Source: Methylococcaceae bacterium | Lineage (GTDB): Bacteria; Pseudomonadota; Gammaproteobacteria; Methylococcales; Methylomonadaceae | Direction of reading: 5' to 3' | NCBI GenBank assembly: GCA_030626845.1 | Contig: DAOUTG010000003.1 | Location: forward strand, 1 to 64,000 | DNA: 64,000 nt | The notes under the pieces: model-generated | The model's database searches: none | The model's input: only the letters and a program-made list of their open reading frames with translations | Told to the model about the DNA's origin: nothing | Shown: positions 53,466 through 62,843 of the stretch, in pieces | How positions within the stretch are numbered: position 1 is the first letter of the stretch | Layout: every line of letters starts with the position of its first letter | Made by a program: the position numbers and the translations under genes

Positions 53466-54074
53466 TTGAATCCATATGAGCTTATTGTGTATAAACATCA
53501 AACAGTAACATTATTTTTAAATAATCTTACTGGTAAAAGAACAAATAAAGGTAGATTCTATCCAACTTTATTTTGTTTATCCATTTTATTTTTTTCCACC
53601 CCCAGCTTTTCTTTTGATAGAGAGGCGATTGAAGCTGTTTTTTTGGGGGTTGTGTCTAAACATATTACTTGGCCTGATAATGCTACACTACAAAATGAAA
53701 GTGATTTTTTTAATATCTGTATTTTTGGTGACAGCACCTTTGGTGGACATTTAAAACTTTATGATAATAAGCAAATAAAAAATAAACCTGTAAAAATATT
53801 ATATCCTCAAGAAATTGAAGGTTTTTCTAATTGTCATCTAATTTATATCAGTCAATCTAAGCGTAAAAAATTAAATGAAATACTTAGGTTTATTGATGGT
53901 AAATCTATTTTAACAGTGAGTTTAATTCGTGGTTTTGTTGAAAAAAAAGGAATGTTTCAATTTTACGAAAAAGGTTCGCAATTGGATATTAAAATAAATT
54001 ATAGGGTAACAGTTAATCATGGTTTTGATATTAAGGCATCACTACTAAAATATTTTAAAGTGGTTAATCGGTAA
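53466..54074 (+). CDS. YfiR/DUF4154 family periplasmic protein, copy 2
   Basis: REAIEAVFLGVVSKHITWPDNA...FFNICIFGDSTFGGHLKLYDNKQIKNKPVKILYPQEIEGFSNCHLIYIS; N-terminal start uncertain. Confidence 0.86.
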   Translation: MNPYELIVYKHQTVTLFLNNLTGKRTNKGRFYPTLFCLSILFFSTPSFSFDREAIEAVFLGVVSKHITWPDNATLQNESDFFNICIFGDSTFGGHLKLYDNKQIKNKPVKILYPQEIEGFSNCHLIYISQSKRKKLNEILRFIDGKSILTVSLIRGFVEKKGMFQFYEKGSQLDIKINYRVTVNHGFDIKASLLKYFKVVNR

Positions 54075-54079
54075 TTTAA

Positions 54080-56488
54080 ATGAAAAAAATTATAATAATC
54101 TCATTAGTTCAATGCATTTTTATTACCCATGTGATAGCTAAAGAAAAGGTTGATGAAATAGAACAACTGTATAATTCTTCTTTAGATTCTTTGTTCGATA
54201 AAGATTTGGATGCACAAGCTAATATTGGTAGTCGAGGAAAGGCGTTTGAATTATTAAAATCTAAAACCCCTGTTGATGTCGTTACTGCCGAGCAAATTAA
54301 ACACACAGGTTTTACAGAACTTAGCAAAGTTTTACAACGTTTTATTCCAGGGTTTAATTTTCCAAGACCTTCGATTAAAGATGGGTCGGATCATATTCGC
54401 CCTTTTACTTTAAGAGGCATGGCTCCCGATCAAGTTTTAGTTTTAGTGAATGGGAAACGTTTCAATAGTAGTGCTTTGTTACATGTCAATGGAACAATAG
54501 GGCGGGGTTCAACTGGGGTTGATTTAAATATAATTCCTTTGCATTCCATAGAACGTGTTGAGGTATTAAGAGATGGAGCAGCGGCTCAATATGGCTCAGA
54601 TGCCATTGCAGGAATTATTAATATTATTCTTAAATCAGGCGGTGAAGAACGCCGTTTAACGACAACTATTGGACAAACTTATGAGGGTGATGGTGAACTC
54701 TACCAAACAGATTTACATTACGGCATAACTTTACCACTAGATGGTTTTATTGATATGACCGCTGAATTTCGTAATCGTAACTCGACTAATAGAGCGATTA
54801 TAGATACACGGCAACAATATTTTGATGGCGATATTCGGAATAATAATCCTAGCACACAAAATAATCGTCGAGGGGACCCTGAGGCGCAAGATTTTTTATT
54901 TGCACTCAATTCTGAGTTACCCTTGTCAGATGAAATTATTCTTTATCTTCATGGGTCAACGAATTATCGTGAAAGTGAAGCGGGCGCTTTTTTTAGACGA
55001 CCTTTAGATGATAGAAATGTAAGAGAAATTTACCCCGATGGTTTTTCACCCTTAATTGCCCCCGAAATATTTAATTATTCAGCAACGTTTGGTGCGAAAG
55101 GCGAAACTTATTCTAATTTTAACTGGGATTTTAGTCATACCGTAGGGGGAAGTTATATTGATTATTATGTAAAAAACTCTTTAAATACTTCTTTAGGGAC
55201 TCATAGCCCAACATCGTTTGATGCAGGAGGATTAGGCGTTAGGCAACATGTAACTAACCTAGATGTATTTAAAGCGTTTGATTTTGGGTTTGAGAAACCA
55301 GTAAAAATAGCGACAGGATTAGAATGGCGTTATGAGCTATTTGAAATAAATCAAGGGGAGAATGCTTCCTATATTCATGGGGGAATACCTGTTCTAGATG
55401 GGAAAAATCAAGGACAAATTACTATGGCAGGATCACAAGGTTTCCCAGGTTTTAGTTCTGCGAGTGCAGTAGAGGAAGATAGACATAATTTTGCGGCCTA
55501 TATTGATTTAGATACCCAATTTTATGATAAGTTATCAATTGGGGTGGCAGGTCGTTATGAATATTATAGTGATTTTGGTTCGACCTTAAATGGTAAAGTT
55601 TCTATGGGTTATCAAGTGGTTGATAAGTTTTTATTACGTGGTTCTGTTAGTACAGGTTTTCGAGCCCCCTCATTACAGCAATCTTTTTTTAGTTCAATAT
55701 CCTCTATTGGCATTGATGGTGAGCTTTTTTCTGTTGGAACTATTCCCGTTGCATCTCCTCTTGCAAAATCTTTAAAAGCTGAACATTTAAAGCCAGAAAA
55801 ATCTGAGCATTTTACGGTGGGATTTGTTTTTGAACCGACTGTTAATTTTTCATTGAGTGCGGATTATTTCTATACTAAAATTAGAGATCGGATTGTTTTT
55901 TCAGGTAATGTAGGCGCATTTAATTCACCAGAAATAGGTGATTTTTTAGAACCCTATAACTTATTTGCCGTCCGTTCTTTTCTTAATGCGATTGATACAG
56001 AAACCCAAGGCTATGATTTACGAGCAAATTATAGTTTTGATTTTAAACAAAATGGACAATTAAAATTAACTGCTGCTTATCATTACAATAAAAATAAAAT
56101 TATAGGGGATGTTCGTTCACCCGCTATTTTTGGTATCAATGGCGCAAATATTGTTTTCAGTGAACAAGAGAAAGAACGATTAGAGTTAGGTCAACCTAAT
56201 GATAATCTTATTTTAATGGCACATTACAAAAAAGGAAATTTTGATGCTGCCGTTAAATTAATTAAAGCGGGCGCATTTTCTGAACAAGGACAACGCCCAA
56301 ATAGCCAATGGTTAGCTGACATAGACTTAGCTTATGAAGTACATAAGGACTTTCATGTCGCCGTAGGGGTTCACAATTTATTTGATACCGAGCCAGAACG
56401 TAATGTGGCGGATGGAACTTTTTTACAAAGCTCCCCTTATGGTTATAATGGTGGATTTTACTATTTTCGTTTAGCGGCTGATTTTTAA
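54080..56488 (+). CDS. TonB-dependent receptor, copy 2
   Basis: Plug and barrel closely related to 48878-51274; LRDGAAAQYGSDAIAGIINIILKSGGEERRL; terminal YFRLAADF. Confidence 0.93.
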   Translation: MKKIIIISLVQCIFITHVIAKEKVDEIEQLYNSSLDSLFDKDLDAQANIGSRGKAFELLKSKTPVDVVTAEQIKHTGFTELSKVLQRFIPGFNFPRPSIKDGSDHIRPFTLRGMAPDQVLVLVNGKRFNSSALLHVNGTIGRGSTGVDLNIIPLHSIERVEVLRDGAAAQYGSDAIAGIINIILKSGGEERRLTTTIGQTYEGDGELYQTDLHYGITLPLDGFIDMTAEFRNRNSTNRAIIDTRQQYFDGDIRNNNPSTQNNRRGDPEAQDFLFALNSELPLSDEIILYLHGSTNYRESEAGAFFRRPLDDRNVREIYPDGFSPLIAPEIFNYSATFGAKGETYSNFNWDFSHTVGGSYIDYYVKNSLNTSLGTHSPTSFDAGGLGVRQHVTNLDVFKAFDFGFEKPVKIATGLEWRYELFEINQGENASYIHGGIPVLDGKNQGQITMAGSQGFPGFSSASAVEEDRHNFAAYIDLDTQFYDKLSIGVAGRYEYYSDFGSTLNGKVSMGYQVVDKFLLRGSVSTGFRAPSLQQSFFSSISSIGIDGELFSVGTIPVASPLAKSLKAEHLKPEKSEHFTVGFVFEPTVNFSLSADYFYTKIRDRIVFSGNVGAFNSPEIGDFLEPYNLFAVRSFLNAIDTETQGYDLRANYSFDFKQNGQLKLTAAYHYNKNKIIGDVRSPAIFGINGANIVFSEQEKERLELGQPNDNLILMAHYKKGNFDAAVKLIKAGAFSEQGQRPNSQWLADIDLAYEVHKDFHVAVGVHNLFDTEPERNVADGTFLQSSPYGYNGGFYYFRLAADF

Positions 56489-56585
56489 AAAATACCGATT
56501 AAACGGCATAAATTAAGTTTTAATGTTAATAAAATAAAGACTAATGATACAATTTGAACCTTTTTAGCTAACTTATAGAGTTCAG

Positions 56586-57305
56586 ATGTTTTTAAAGCAA
56601 TTTTACACGACACATGAGGGGCAAATTTTAATTAGTGCCGAACAAGCCAGTCATTTTGCCAAAGATATTGCCAAAGATTTTAACCCCCTGCATGACCATG
56701 ATGCTAAACGCTTTTGTGTTCCTGGTGATTTATTGGTTTCACTTGTTATTGCAAAATATGGTTTAAGCCAGAAAATGCAATTTACTTTTTCGGGCATGGT
56801 TGGACATAACGTTTACCTAAATTTTCCTGAAACTGAAAGGGAAGATTTTGAAATCACCGATAACAATAATAAAACCTATATGCGGGTTCATCGTAGTGGA
56901 GAAATAACAACGGATGATAGTTTATTAGAAACCTTTATTCGAGATTATGTTGCTTTTTCAGGACCTAATTTCCCCCATATTTTAGTGCCTTTAATGGCAG
57001 AACAAAACGTGATGATTAATACCACGCGTCCTTTGGTTATTTATGAAAGTATGTCATTTGAATTTGAACATTTGAATTTTAATGCGCCTGAATTACAAGC
57101 AATAGAAAATAACTTAAGCATAGAGGGTAAACGAGGAGATGCACGGTTTCATTTTCAAGTTAATTCCAATAATAAAAAAATTGGTGCAGGGGTTAAGAAA
57201 ATTTTAATTAGTGGTATGCGTGATTATGACCTCCCACTTATTCAAGGATTCACTGAAAATTATTTAGCACGAAAAGCCGCTTACGAGAAAAATTCATTAA
57301 CGTAA
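56586..57305 (+). CDS. DUF3581 family protein
   Basis: ISAEQASHFAKDIAKDFNPLHDHDAKRFCVPGDLLVSLVI...MQFTFSGMVG. Confidence 0.85.
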   Translation: MFLKQFYTTHEGQILISAEQASHFAKDIAKDFNPLHDHDAKRFCVPGDLLVSLVIAKYGLSQKMQFTFSGMVGHNVYLNFPETEREDFEITDNNNKTYMRVHRSGEITTDDSLLETFIRDYVAFSGPNFPHILVPLMAEQNVMINTTRPLVIYESMSFEFEHLNFNAPELQAIENNLSIEGKRGDARFHFQVNSNNKKIGAGVKKILISGMRDYDLPLIQGFTENYLARKAAYEKNSLT

Positions 57306-58127
57306 TTTGATAGACTGTTTATCGGTGGTAATCAGTTGTTTTTTATATAATGCGCCTATCGCTTGTTTAAAGGCTTTTTTGCTAACGGCAAAAGCACGGT
57401 AAATATCTTCGGGTGGGCTTTTATCTCCTAAAGCCAAATAACCATTTTGAGCGATAAGGTGAGCTAATATTTTATCGCTTAAATCACCCGTTTGAGTATG
57501 GACAGGAACTAAGGGTTGTAAACTTAAATCAATGCGTTTATCTTCTCGTATTTTTTTAATATAAGCGGTTAATTTTTTACCTTTGCGAAGGGGTTGAAAA
57601 ACTTCATTGTTATATAAAACTCCCCAATGACTATTTTCAACAATCACTTTAAAACCTAATTCGGTTTTATCGGCAATAATAATTTCAACCTGCTGTCCTT
57701 CTTTAAAATAAAAAGATTCATCAATAATAAAATGCTCAAAGCGCGTCGTTGCCGCGATACGATTTTTATCATCAACAAATATTTTAACTAGATAAGATTT
57801 ACCGAGTTCTAGTGTCTGTCGTTGCTCATTAAAAGGGACAAGTAAATCTTTTGATAATCCCCAATCTAAAAATGCGCCTGCCTGTCCTATTTCAATCACT
57901 TTTAAATAAGCAATCTCATCAACTTGTGCTTTAGGGCTATGTAATGTTGCTGTTAGCTGTCCTTTTTTACCGCTGTAAATAAAAACATTTAAGATAACCC
58001 CTAGTTTACAGTCTTTAGGAGATTCATTAGCGGGTAATAAAATATTACCGAGTTCATCACCATCAAGATAAATTTCATTTGAATTTTGAATAACTTTAAG
58101 CTGATTAAATTTACCAATTTCTATCAT
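57297..58127 (-). CDS. cvfB: CvfB-family S1-like RNA-binding protein
   Basis: AYLKVIEIGQAGAFLDWGLSKDLLVPFNEQ...GVLYNNEVFQPLRKGKKLTAYIKKIREDKRIDLSLQ. Confidence 0.88.
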   Translation of the reverse strand: MIEIGKFNQLKVIQNSNEIYLDGDELGNILLPANESPKDCKLGVILNVFIYSGKKGQLTATLHSPKAQVDEIAYLKVIEIGQAGAFLDWGLSKDLLVPFNEQRQTLELGKSYLVKIFVDDKNRIAATTRFEHFIIDESFYFKEGQQVEIIIADKTELGFKVIVENSHWGVLYNNEVFQPLRKGKKLTAYIKKIREDKRIDLSLQPLVPVHTQTGDLSDKILAHLIAQNGYLALGDKSPPEDIYRAFAVSKKAFKQAIGALYKKQLITTDKQSIKLR

Positions 58128-58211
58128 TATTAGCCTTTAAAATTTTCAGAGTTTGTAAAAAAATAGACGCAGGATGAGAGTTGCCCATCCTACGTTTAAA
58201 TATTGTGTTGA

Positions 58212-58601
58212 TTATGCACCTTCATTATTAGCATCAGTATCATCAGAAGAGGATTCATTATTTTCATCTCTTTCTTTAGTCGGAGGCGTGGCTTTAGGTT
58301 CATCTCTAGGCGGAATAGTTACTTTAATCTCGGTTTGGTTTTTATCTGCCGCTTTAGCTTTCTTATCTTTTTTTGCCTGATGAACCTCAATATCCTTATT
58401 TAATTTTTCAACAGCCACTTTTTCTCTTTTTTTATTTGTTGGGATAATTTCTACTTTATTTTTATCAGCAGCCCCTTCTTTTTTAGAACAAGGCTTTTCC
58501 TGATAAGTATAACGACCCTCTAGTTTTCCTGGGCATTTGTAAACTCTGGCTTCTGCAATACCGATACTTGCAATCAGTAAAGGTAAAATTATTAATCTCA
58601 T
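58212..58601 (-). CDS. DUF4124-like secreted protein with charged low-complexity tail
   Basis: Signal peptide; ARVYKCPGKLEGRYTYQEKPCSKK; Lys/Glu/Asp-rich C-terminus. Confidence 0.7.
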   Translation of the reverse strand: MRLIILPLLIASIGIAEARVYKCPGKLEGRYTYQEKPCSKKEGAADKNKVEIIPTNKKREKVAVEKLNKDIEVHQAKKDKKAKAADKNQTEIKVTIPPRDEPKATPPTKERDENNESSSDDTDANNEGA

Positions 58602-58695
58602 CGTTTAATTCCTATTTGAATTTATAGAATAAAAAATAATACTAACATTAACTTGCTTAGATTAATAGGGTGTGAAGTCTCCATTTCTTAAAAGC

Positions 58696-58813
58696 TAAGG
58701 AACGTGCATGAAATAACTCAGTCATTTGTAGGTGCAGATTTATCTGCGCGGTGCGGATGAATCCGCACCTACAAAAGTAACTTATCTAAGTTATTTTGTG
58801 CATATTCCTAAGG
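58696..58813. repeat. ~118-bp imperfect palindrome with core GTAGGTGCGGATTCATCCGCACCTAC
   Basis: Outer arms TAAGGAAcgTGCAtgAAATAACT and its inverted counterpart; core TGTAGGTGCAGATTTATCTGCGCGGTGCGGATGAATCCGCACCTACA. Confidence 0.75.
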
Positions 58814-58864
58814 TATAATTTTAGGCTCAAATATTTTGAAATTGTGGATGAAAGATAAAAAATA

Positions 58865-59635
58865 ATGATTAAACTTGAAGATAATGAAATTCACCTTTGG
58901 TTTACTTTTCCTGATAAGATGACAGACAATCGTTTATTGAGACAATATCAGCAACTTTTAAGTGTTGAAGAACATAAACGTTGGCAACGATTTCATTTTG
59001 CAAAGCATCAACATCAGTATTTAATGACCCGTGCTTTAATTAGGACCACGTTATCACGCTATTTAGAAGGGTCTCCTGAGACATGGCAATTTTCAAAGAA
59101 TGATTATGGTAAACCGGCCTTATATCCAGCACAAAATTTATTTTTTAATTTATCTAATACAGAAACACTGATTGTTTGCGCGCTAAGTCGGCAACAAGAT
59201 ATAGGCGTTGATGTAGAAACTTTACAGCATAAATCAAGTACAGTAGAAATAGCGCAGCGTTTTTTTTCAGCGCAAGAAGTTGAAGCGTTATTAAATTGTC
59301 CAAAATCACAGCAGCGGCAACGTTTTTTTCAGTATTGGACCCTTAAAGAAGCCTATATTAAAGCACGTGGGCTGGGTTTATCTCAGCCTTTAGAGCAGTT
59401 TTCATTTAGTTTTAATGCGTCTCAAAAAAGTTTAAAGCTAAGTTTTCATGAGCCGTTAAAGGAAAACCCGAAATATTGGCAATGTTGGCTATTAAAAGTG
59501 ACTTCAATACATTATGCGGCTATTTGTATTTTTAACCCCACGGCGATTATTTATAAACTTCAAGCTAGAGAGGTTATTCCTTTGAAAAGTGAAATGAATT
59601 TTGATTATAATTTATTGGCAAACTCGTCATTTTAG
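58865..59635 (+). CDS. 4'-phosphopantetheinyl transferase
   Basis: LMTRALIRTTLSRYLEGSPETWQFSKNDYGKPAL...LFFNLSNTETLIVCALS...DIGVDVET...FFQYWTLKEAYIKARGLGLS. Confidence 0.93.
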   Translation: MIKLEDNEIHLWFTFPDKMTDNRLLRQYQQLLSVEEHKRWQRFHFAKHQHQYLMTRALIRTTLSRYLEGSPETWQFSKNDYGKPALYPAQNLFFNLSNTETLIVCALSRQQDIGVDVETLQHKSSTVEIAQRFFSAQEVEALLNCPKSQQRQRFFQYWTLKEAYIKARGLGLSQPLEQFSFSFNASQKSLKLSFHEPLKENPKYWQCWLLKVTSIHYAAICIFNPTAIIYKLQAREVIPLKSEMNFDYNLLANSSF

Positions 59636-59644
59636 GGAATAATT

Positions 59645-60463
59645 ATGCGCTTAGTTTATTTATTATTGTTACTTCCTTTATCTTTGCAAGCAACGCCTTT
59701 GAATGATTTACAAGCATTTAGGCAAGTTTATTATAATTTATTTCCACAACTTAAGTTAAAAGATTATGCAGAAGGAATTTATGCAATAGACCCTATTTCA
59801 CGCCAATCATGGTTAGCGATAGAAGAATTTCCCCCTTATGAACCTGCGATTGATGCAGGGAAATTATTGTTTGAGACGGCTTTAAAGAAAGATAAGTTTT
59901 ATGCAGATTGTTTTGAAAATAAAGGCATTGCGATTACTCAGAATTATCCTTTATGGAATGAACAGCGGGGTGAAGTAATCACTTTAGCAATGGCAATTAA
60001 TACGTGTCGGTTAAAATATCAATTACCATCGCTTAGTTATAAACAAGGTAAAATTGCTCAGATATTGGCTTATATGGCTTATACTTCTCGCGGTCAATTG
60101 ATTAATATTAAAGTACCAAAAGATAGTGCAAAAGCATTAACCGCCTATCAACAAGGGAAAGCGTATTATTATCAACGTCGTGGGCAATTAAATTTTTCTT
60201 GTGCTTTGTGTCATCTTAATAATGCTGGAAAACGTATCCGATCCGAAGTATTAAGTCCTGCCTTAGGTCATACCAGTGGGTGGCCAACTTATCGCTTAAA
60301 ATGGGGAGAAATGGGAACATTACATCGACGTTTTATAGGCTGTCATCGACAGATTCGTGCAAAATTTCCCAAAGCACAGTCCGTTGAGTTGCGTAATTTA
60401 GAATATTTTTTAACGTTTATGGGAAATGGGATTCCTATTAATGCACCGAGTACCCGACGATGA
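59645..60463 (+). CDS. soxA: SoxA-like c-type cytochrome
   Basis: YYYQRRGQLNFSCALCHLNNAGKRIRSEVLSPALGHTSGWPTYRLKWGEMGTLHRRFIGCHRQIRAKFPKAQSVELRNLEYFLTFMGNGIPINAPSTRR. Confidence 0.9.
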   Translation: MRLVYLLLLLPLSLQATPLNDLQAFRQVYYNLFPQLKLKDYAEGIYAIDPISRQSWLAIEEFPPYEPAIDAGKLLFETALKKDKFYADCFENKGIAITQNYPLWNEQRGEVITLAMAINTCRLKYQLPSLSYKQGKIAQILAYMAYTSRGQLINIKVPKDSAKALTAYQQGKAYYYQRRGQLNFSCALCHLNNAGKRIRSEVLSPALGHTSGWPTYRLKWGEMGTLHRRFIGCHRQIRAKFPKAQSVELRNLEYFLTFMGNGIPINAPSTRR

Positions 60464-61719
60464 TTAAAAAACAACCGAGCTGTGATGATATTTATGAGGC
60501 TGGATTAATTTCAGTTGAACAAGCTTTAGCCCATATTTTAAAAGCAACTCAAACTATTGAGGATTATCAGCAAATAGCGATTGAACAAGGAAAGGGTCGC
60601 TGTTTAAAAGAAGCTATTCAAGCGGGATTTAATGTCCCCTCACATAATAACTCAGCCGTTGATGGTTATGCGGTTTTAGATGAAGCGATACTTAAACAAG
60701 GTAAAATAAAATTAAGAATAGCGGGGAAATCTTTTGCAGGAAAGCCTTATCAAGGTGAAATAGTAACAGGAGAATGCTTACGAATTATGACGGGGGCTGT
60801 GCTACCTGAGAAAATGAGAACAGTTATTATGCAAGAGCATGTTCATGTCGAGGGTGATTTTATACAAATAGATGCAAGTCATCAATTAGGTCAAAATGTA
60901 CGTTTAATTGGGGAAGATTTAGGGGCAGGCGAAATTGTTTTAAAGGCAGGAAAACAACTGACCCCCCCTGATATTGGTTTGTTAGCCTCATTGGGTATTG
61001 CAGAAATTAAGGTTAAACGAAAATTACGCATTGCTATTGCATCCAGTGGTGATGAGGTATTTGCACTGGGAGAGCTACGCTCATCAACAGGACTTTATGA
61101 TAGTAATCGTTATAGTTTATTAGCGGCATTAACACGCGCCGATATAGAAATTATAGATTTAGGTATTATTGCCGATGATCCTGAGTGTTTACTAAATACT
61201 TTTCAAGAAGTAGCCGAGAGTGTAGATTTAATTATTTCTACAGGGGGGGTGTCTGTTGGGGATGCAGATTATACTAAAATGGCATTACAAGAAACAGGGG
61301 CGGTTGATTTTTGGAAGATTGCCATAAAACCAGGTAGACCTTTGGCTTTTGGGTATATTAAGAAAGCGGCTTTTTTTGGATTGCCAGGTAATCCTGTTGC
61401 GGTAATGGTGACATTTTATCAATTTGTTATCCCTGCTTTGGAAAAAATGTTAGGAATTACCGAGGGGTTAATTAGACCTATTTTTAAAGCCCGTGCTTTA
61501 GAAAACATACGCAAAAGGGCAGGGCGCACAGAAGTTCAACGGGGTATTTTAGCGCAAGATTCCCAAGGAAGTTGGACGGTTAAAACGACGGGTAAACAAG
61601 GGTCTGGGGTTTTATATTCAATGAGTTTAGCAAATGCTTTTATTATACTTGAACATGAACGAGGAAATGTGAGCGCGGAGGAATATGTTAATGTTCAAGC
61701 TTTTTCTGGGGTATTTTAA
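60460..61719 (+). CDS. moeA: Molybdopterin molybdenumtransferase MoeA
   Basis: NNSAVDGYAVLDEA...IMTGAVLPEKMRTVIMQE...STGGVSVGDADYTK...KPGRPLAFG...GLPGNPVAVMVTF. Confidence 0.95.
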   Translation: MIKKQPSCDDIYEAGLISVEQALAHILKATQTIEDYQQIAIEQGKGRCLKEAIQAGFNVPSHNNSAVDGYAVLDEAILKQGKIKLRIAGKSFAGKPYQGEIVTGECLRIMTGAVLPEKMRTVIMQEHVHVEGDFIQIDASHQLGQNVRLIGEDLGAGEIVLKAGKQLTPPDIGLLASLGIAEIKVKRKLRIAIASSGDEVFALGELRSSTGLYDSNRYSLLAALTRADIEIIDLGIIADDPECLLNTFQEVAESVDLIISTGGVSVGDADYTKMALQETGAVDFWKIAIKPGRPLAFGYIKKAAFFGLPGNPVAVMVTFYQFVIPALEKMLGITEGLIRPIFKARALENIRKRAGRTEVQRGILAQDSQGSWTVKTTGKQGSGVLYSMSLANAFIILEHERGNVSAEEYVNVQAFSGVF

Positions 61720-61758
61720 AGAGTCGTCTAAAAGACGACTCTCATTTTTAAACGAGGG

Positions 61759-62340
61759 TTAAGCGGCAAAATTAGTTGCAGCAAAATCCCAGTTCACCAA
61801 TGACCAAAATGCTTCTAAATATTTAGGACGTGCATTACGATAATCAATGTAATAAGCATGTTCCCATACATCACAAGTCAATAAAGGGGTTAAACCTTCA
61901 GTTAATGGGCAAGCAGCATTGCTACTACTGACCAAAGACAAATTCCCTTCTTTATCTTTCACTAACCATGCCCAACCAGAACCAAAGGTTGTAACTGCAC
62001 ATTTAGTAAATTCTGCTTTAAATGCTTCAAATGAGCCAAAACTTGCCACAATTGCACTGGCTAAATTGCCGCTAGGTTGACCGCCACCATTAGGTGACAA
62101 GCTGTTCCAATAAAAAGTATGATTCCAGATTTGCGCTGCATTATTAAAAATACCGCCTGAAGATTTAGAGATAATATCCTCTAATGATAAGCCGTCAAAC
62201 TCTGTTTCTGGGACTAAGTTATTTAGATTAGTCACATAAGTTTGATGATGCTTACCATAATGAAACTCTAAAGTTTCTTCTGATATGTGAGGGGCTAATG
62301 CTGTTTTTGCATAAGGTAAACTGGGAAGTTCAAAAGCCAT
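61759..62340 (-). CDS. sodB: Superoxide dismutase [Fe]
   Basis: [36 protein letters not shown]...[11 protein letters not shown]...FGSGWAWLV...[23 protein letters not shown]. Confidence 0.95.
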   Translation of the reverse strand: MAFELPSLPYAKTALAPHISEETLEFHYGKHHQTYVTNLNNLVPETEFDGLSLEDIISKSSGGIFNNAAQIWNHTFYWNSLSPNGGGQPSGNLASAIVASFGSFEAFKAEFTKCAVTTFGSGWAWLVKDKEGNLSLVSSSNAACPLTEGLTPLLTCDVWEHAYYIDYRNARPKYLEAFWSLVNWDFAATNFAA

Positions 62341-62723
62341 GATGTTTGCCTGTTGTGGTTAAAAAATGGGTAATAAGCTAGGGATAATTCCGACGGCTAT
62401 AAATACCTAGTATTTTAATAAAGATTATCACTCTATCATTGATACACAGGTTAATAAAGTAAAAATATCAATAAACTCATAAAAACAGGCAGGTTTTATG
62501 TTCGAGGAATAACCGTTTTAACGCTTCCTAATTTCTTGAGGTTATTAGTATTTGAGGGTTATTGACGGAATCTTCCTGTAAACGTTTTATTTTTGATTGT
62601 TTATTTATTAGACGGTATTTTTTGGACACTGTTCATTTATTGATCAGTTTGTTGTATCATAAAATCTGTTGTGTAACTTGTATAACTAATTGATGAATAA
62701 TGAATTATTAGAATTATAAATTA

Positions 62724-62742
62724 TTGGTATAGTTCGTGCTTC
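62724..62742 (+). promoter_or_regulatory. Putative sigma-54 (-24/-12) promoter of mmoX
   Basis: TTGGTATAGTTCGTGCTTC: GG at 62726-62727, exactly 10 nt, GC at 62738-62739; ~100 bp upstream of the mmoX ATG. Confidence 0.6.
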
Positions 62743-62843
62743 ATTCAATAATTAACAATTCTATTAAAAATCTATGGGTATTTTCTACTTAGATAGATTA
62801 AAGCGAATTGTTTTTTATTGGTCATAAATATGAGGAGTAACAA

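Noticed and set aside
46233-56488. Possible assembly artefact explaining the duplicated kinase/YfiR/TonB module
   Set aside because: The two copies differ throughout at nucleotide and protein level and have different intergenic sequences, so this is a genuine diverged duplication.
58174-58380. 68-aa plus-strand ORF
   Set aside because: Antisense to the low-complexity tail of the DUF4124-like gene.
62344-62723. Possible activator (MmoR) binding inverted repeats upstream of mmoX
   Set aside because: AT-rich sequence contains several weak dyads, but none stands out and the MmoR motif could not be verified.
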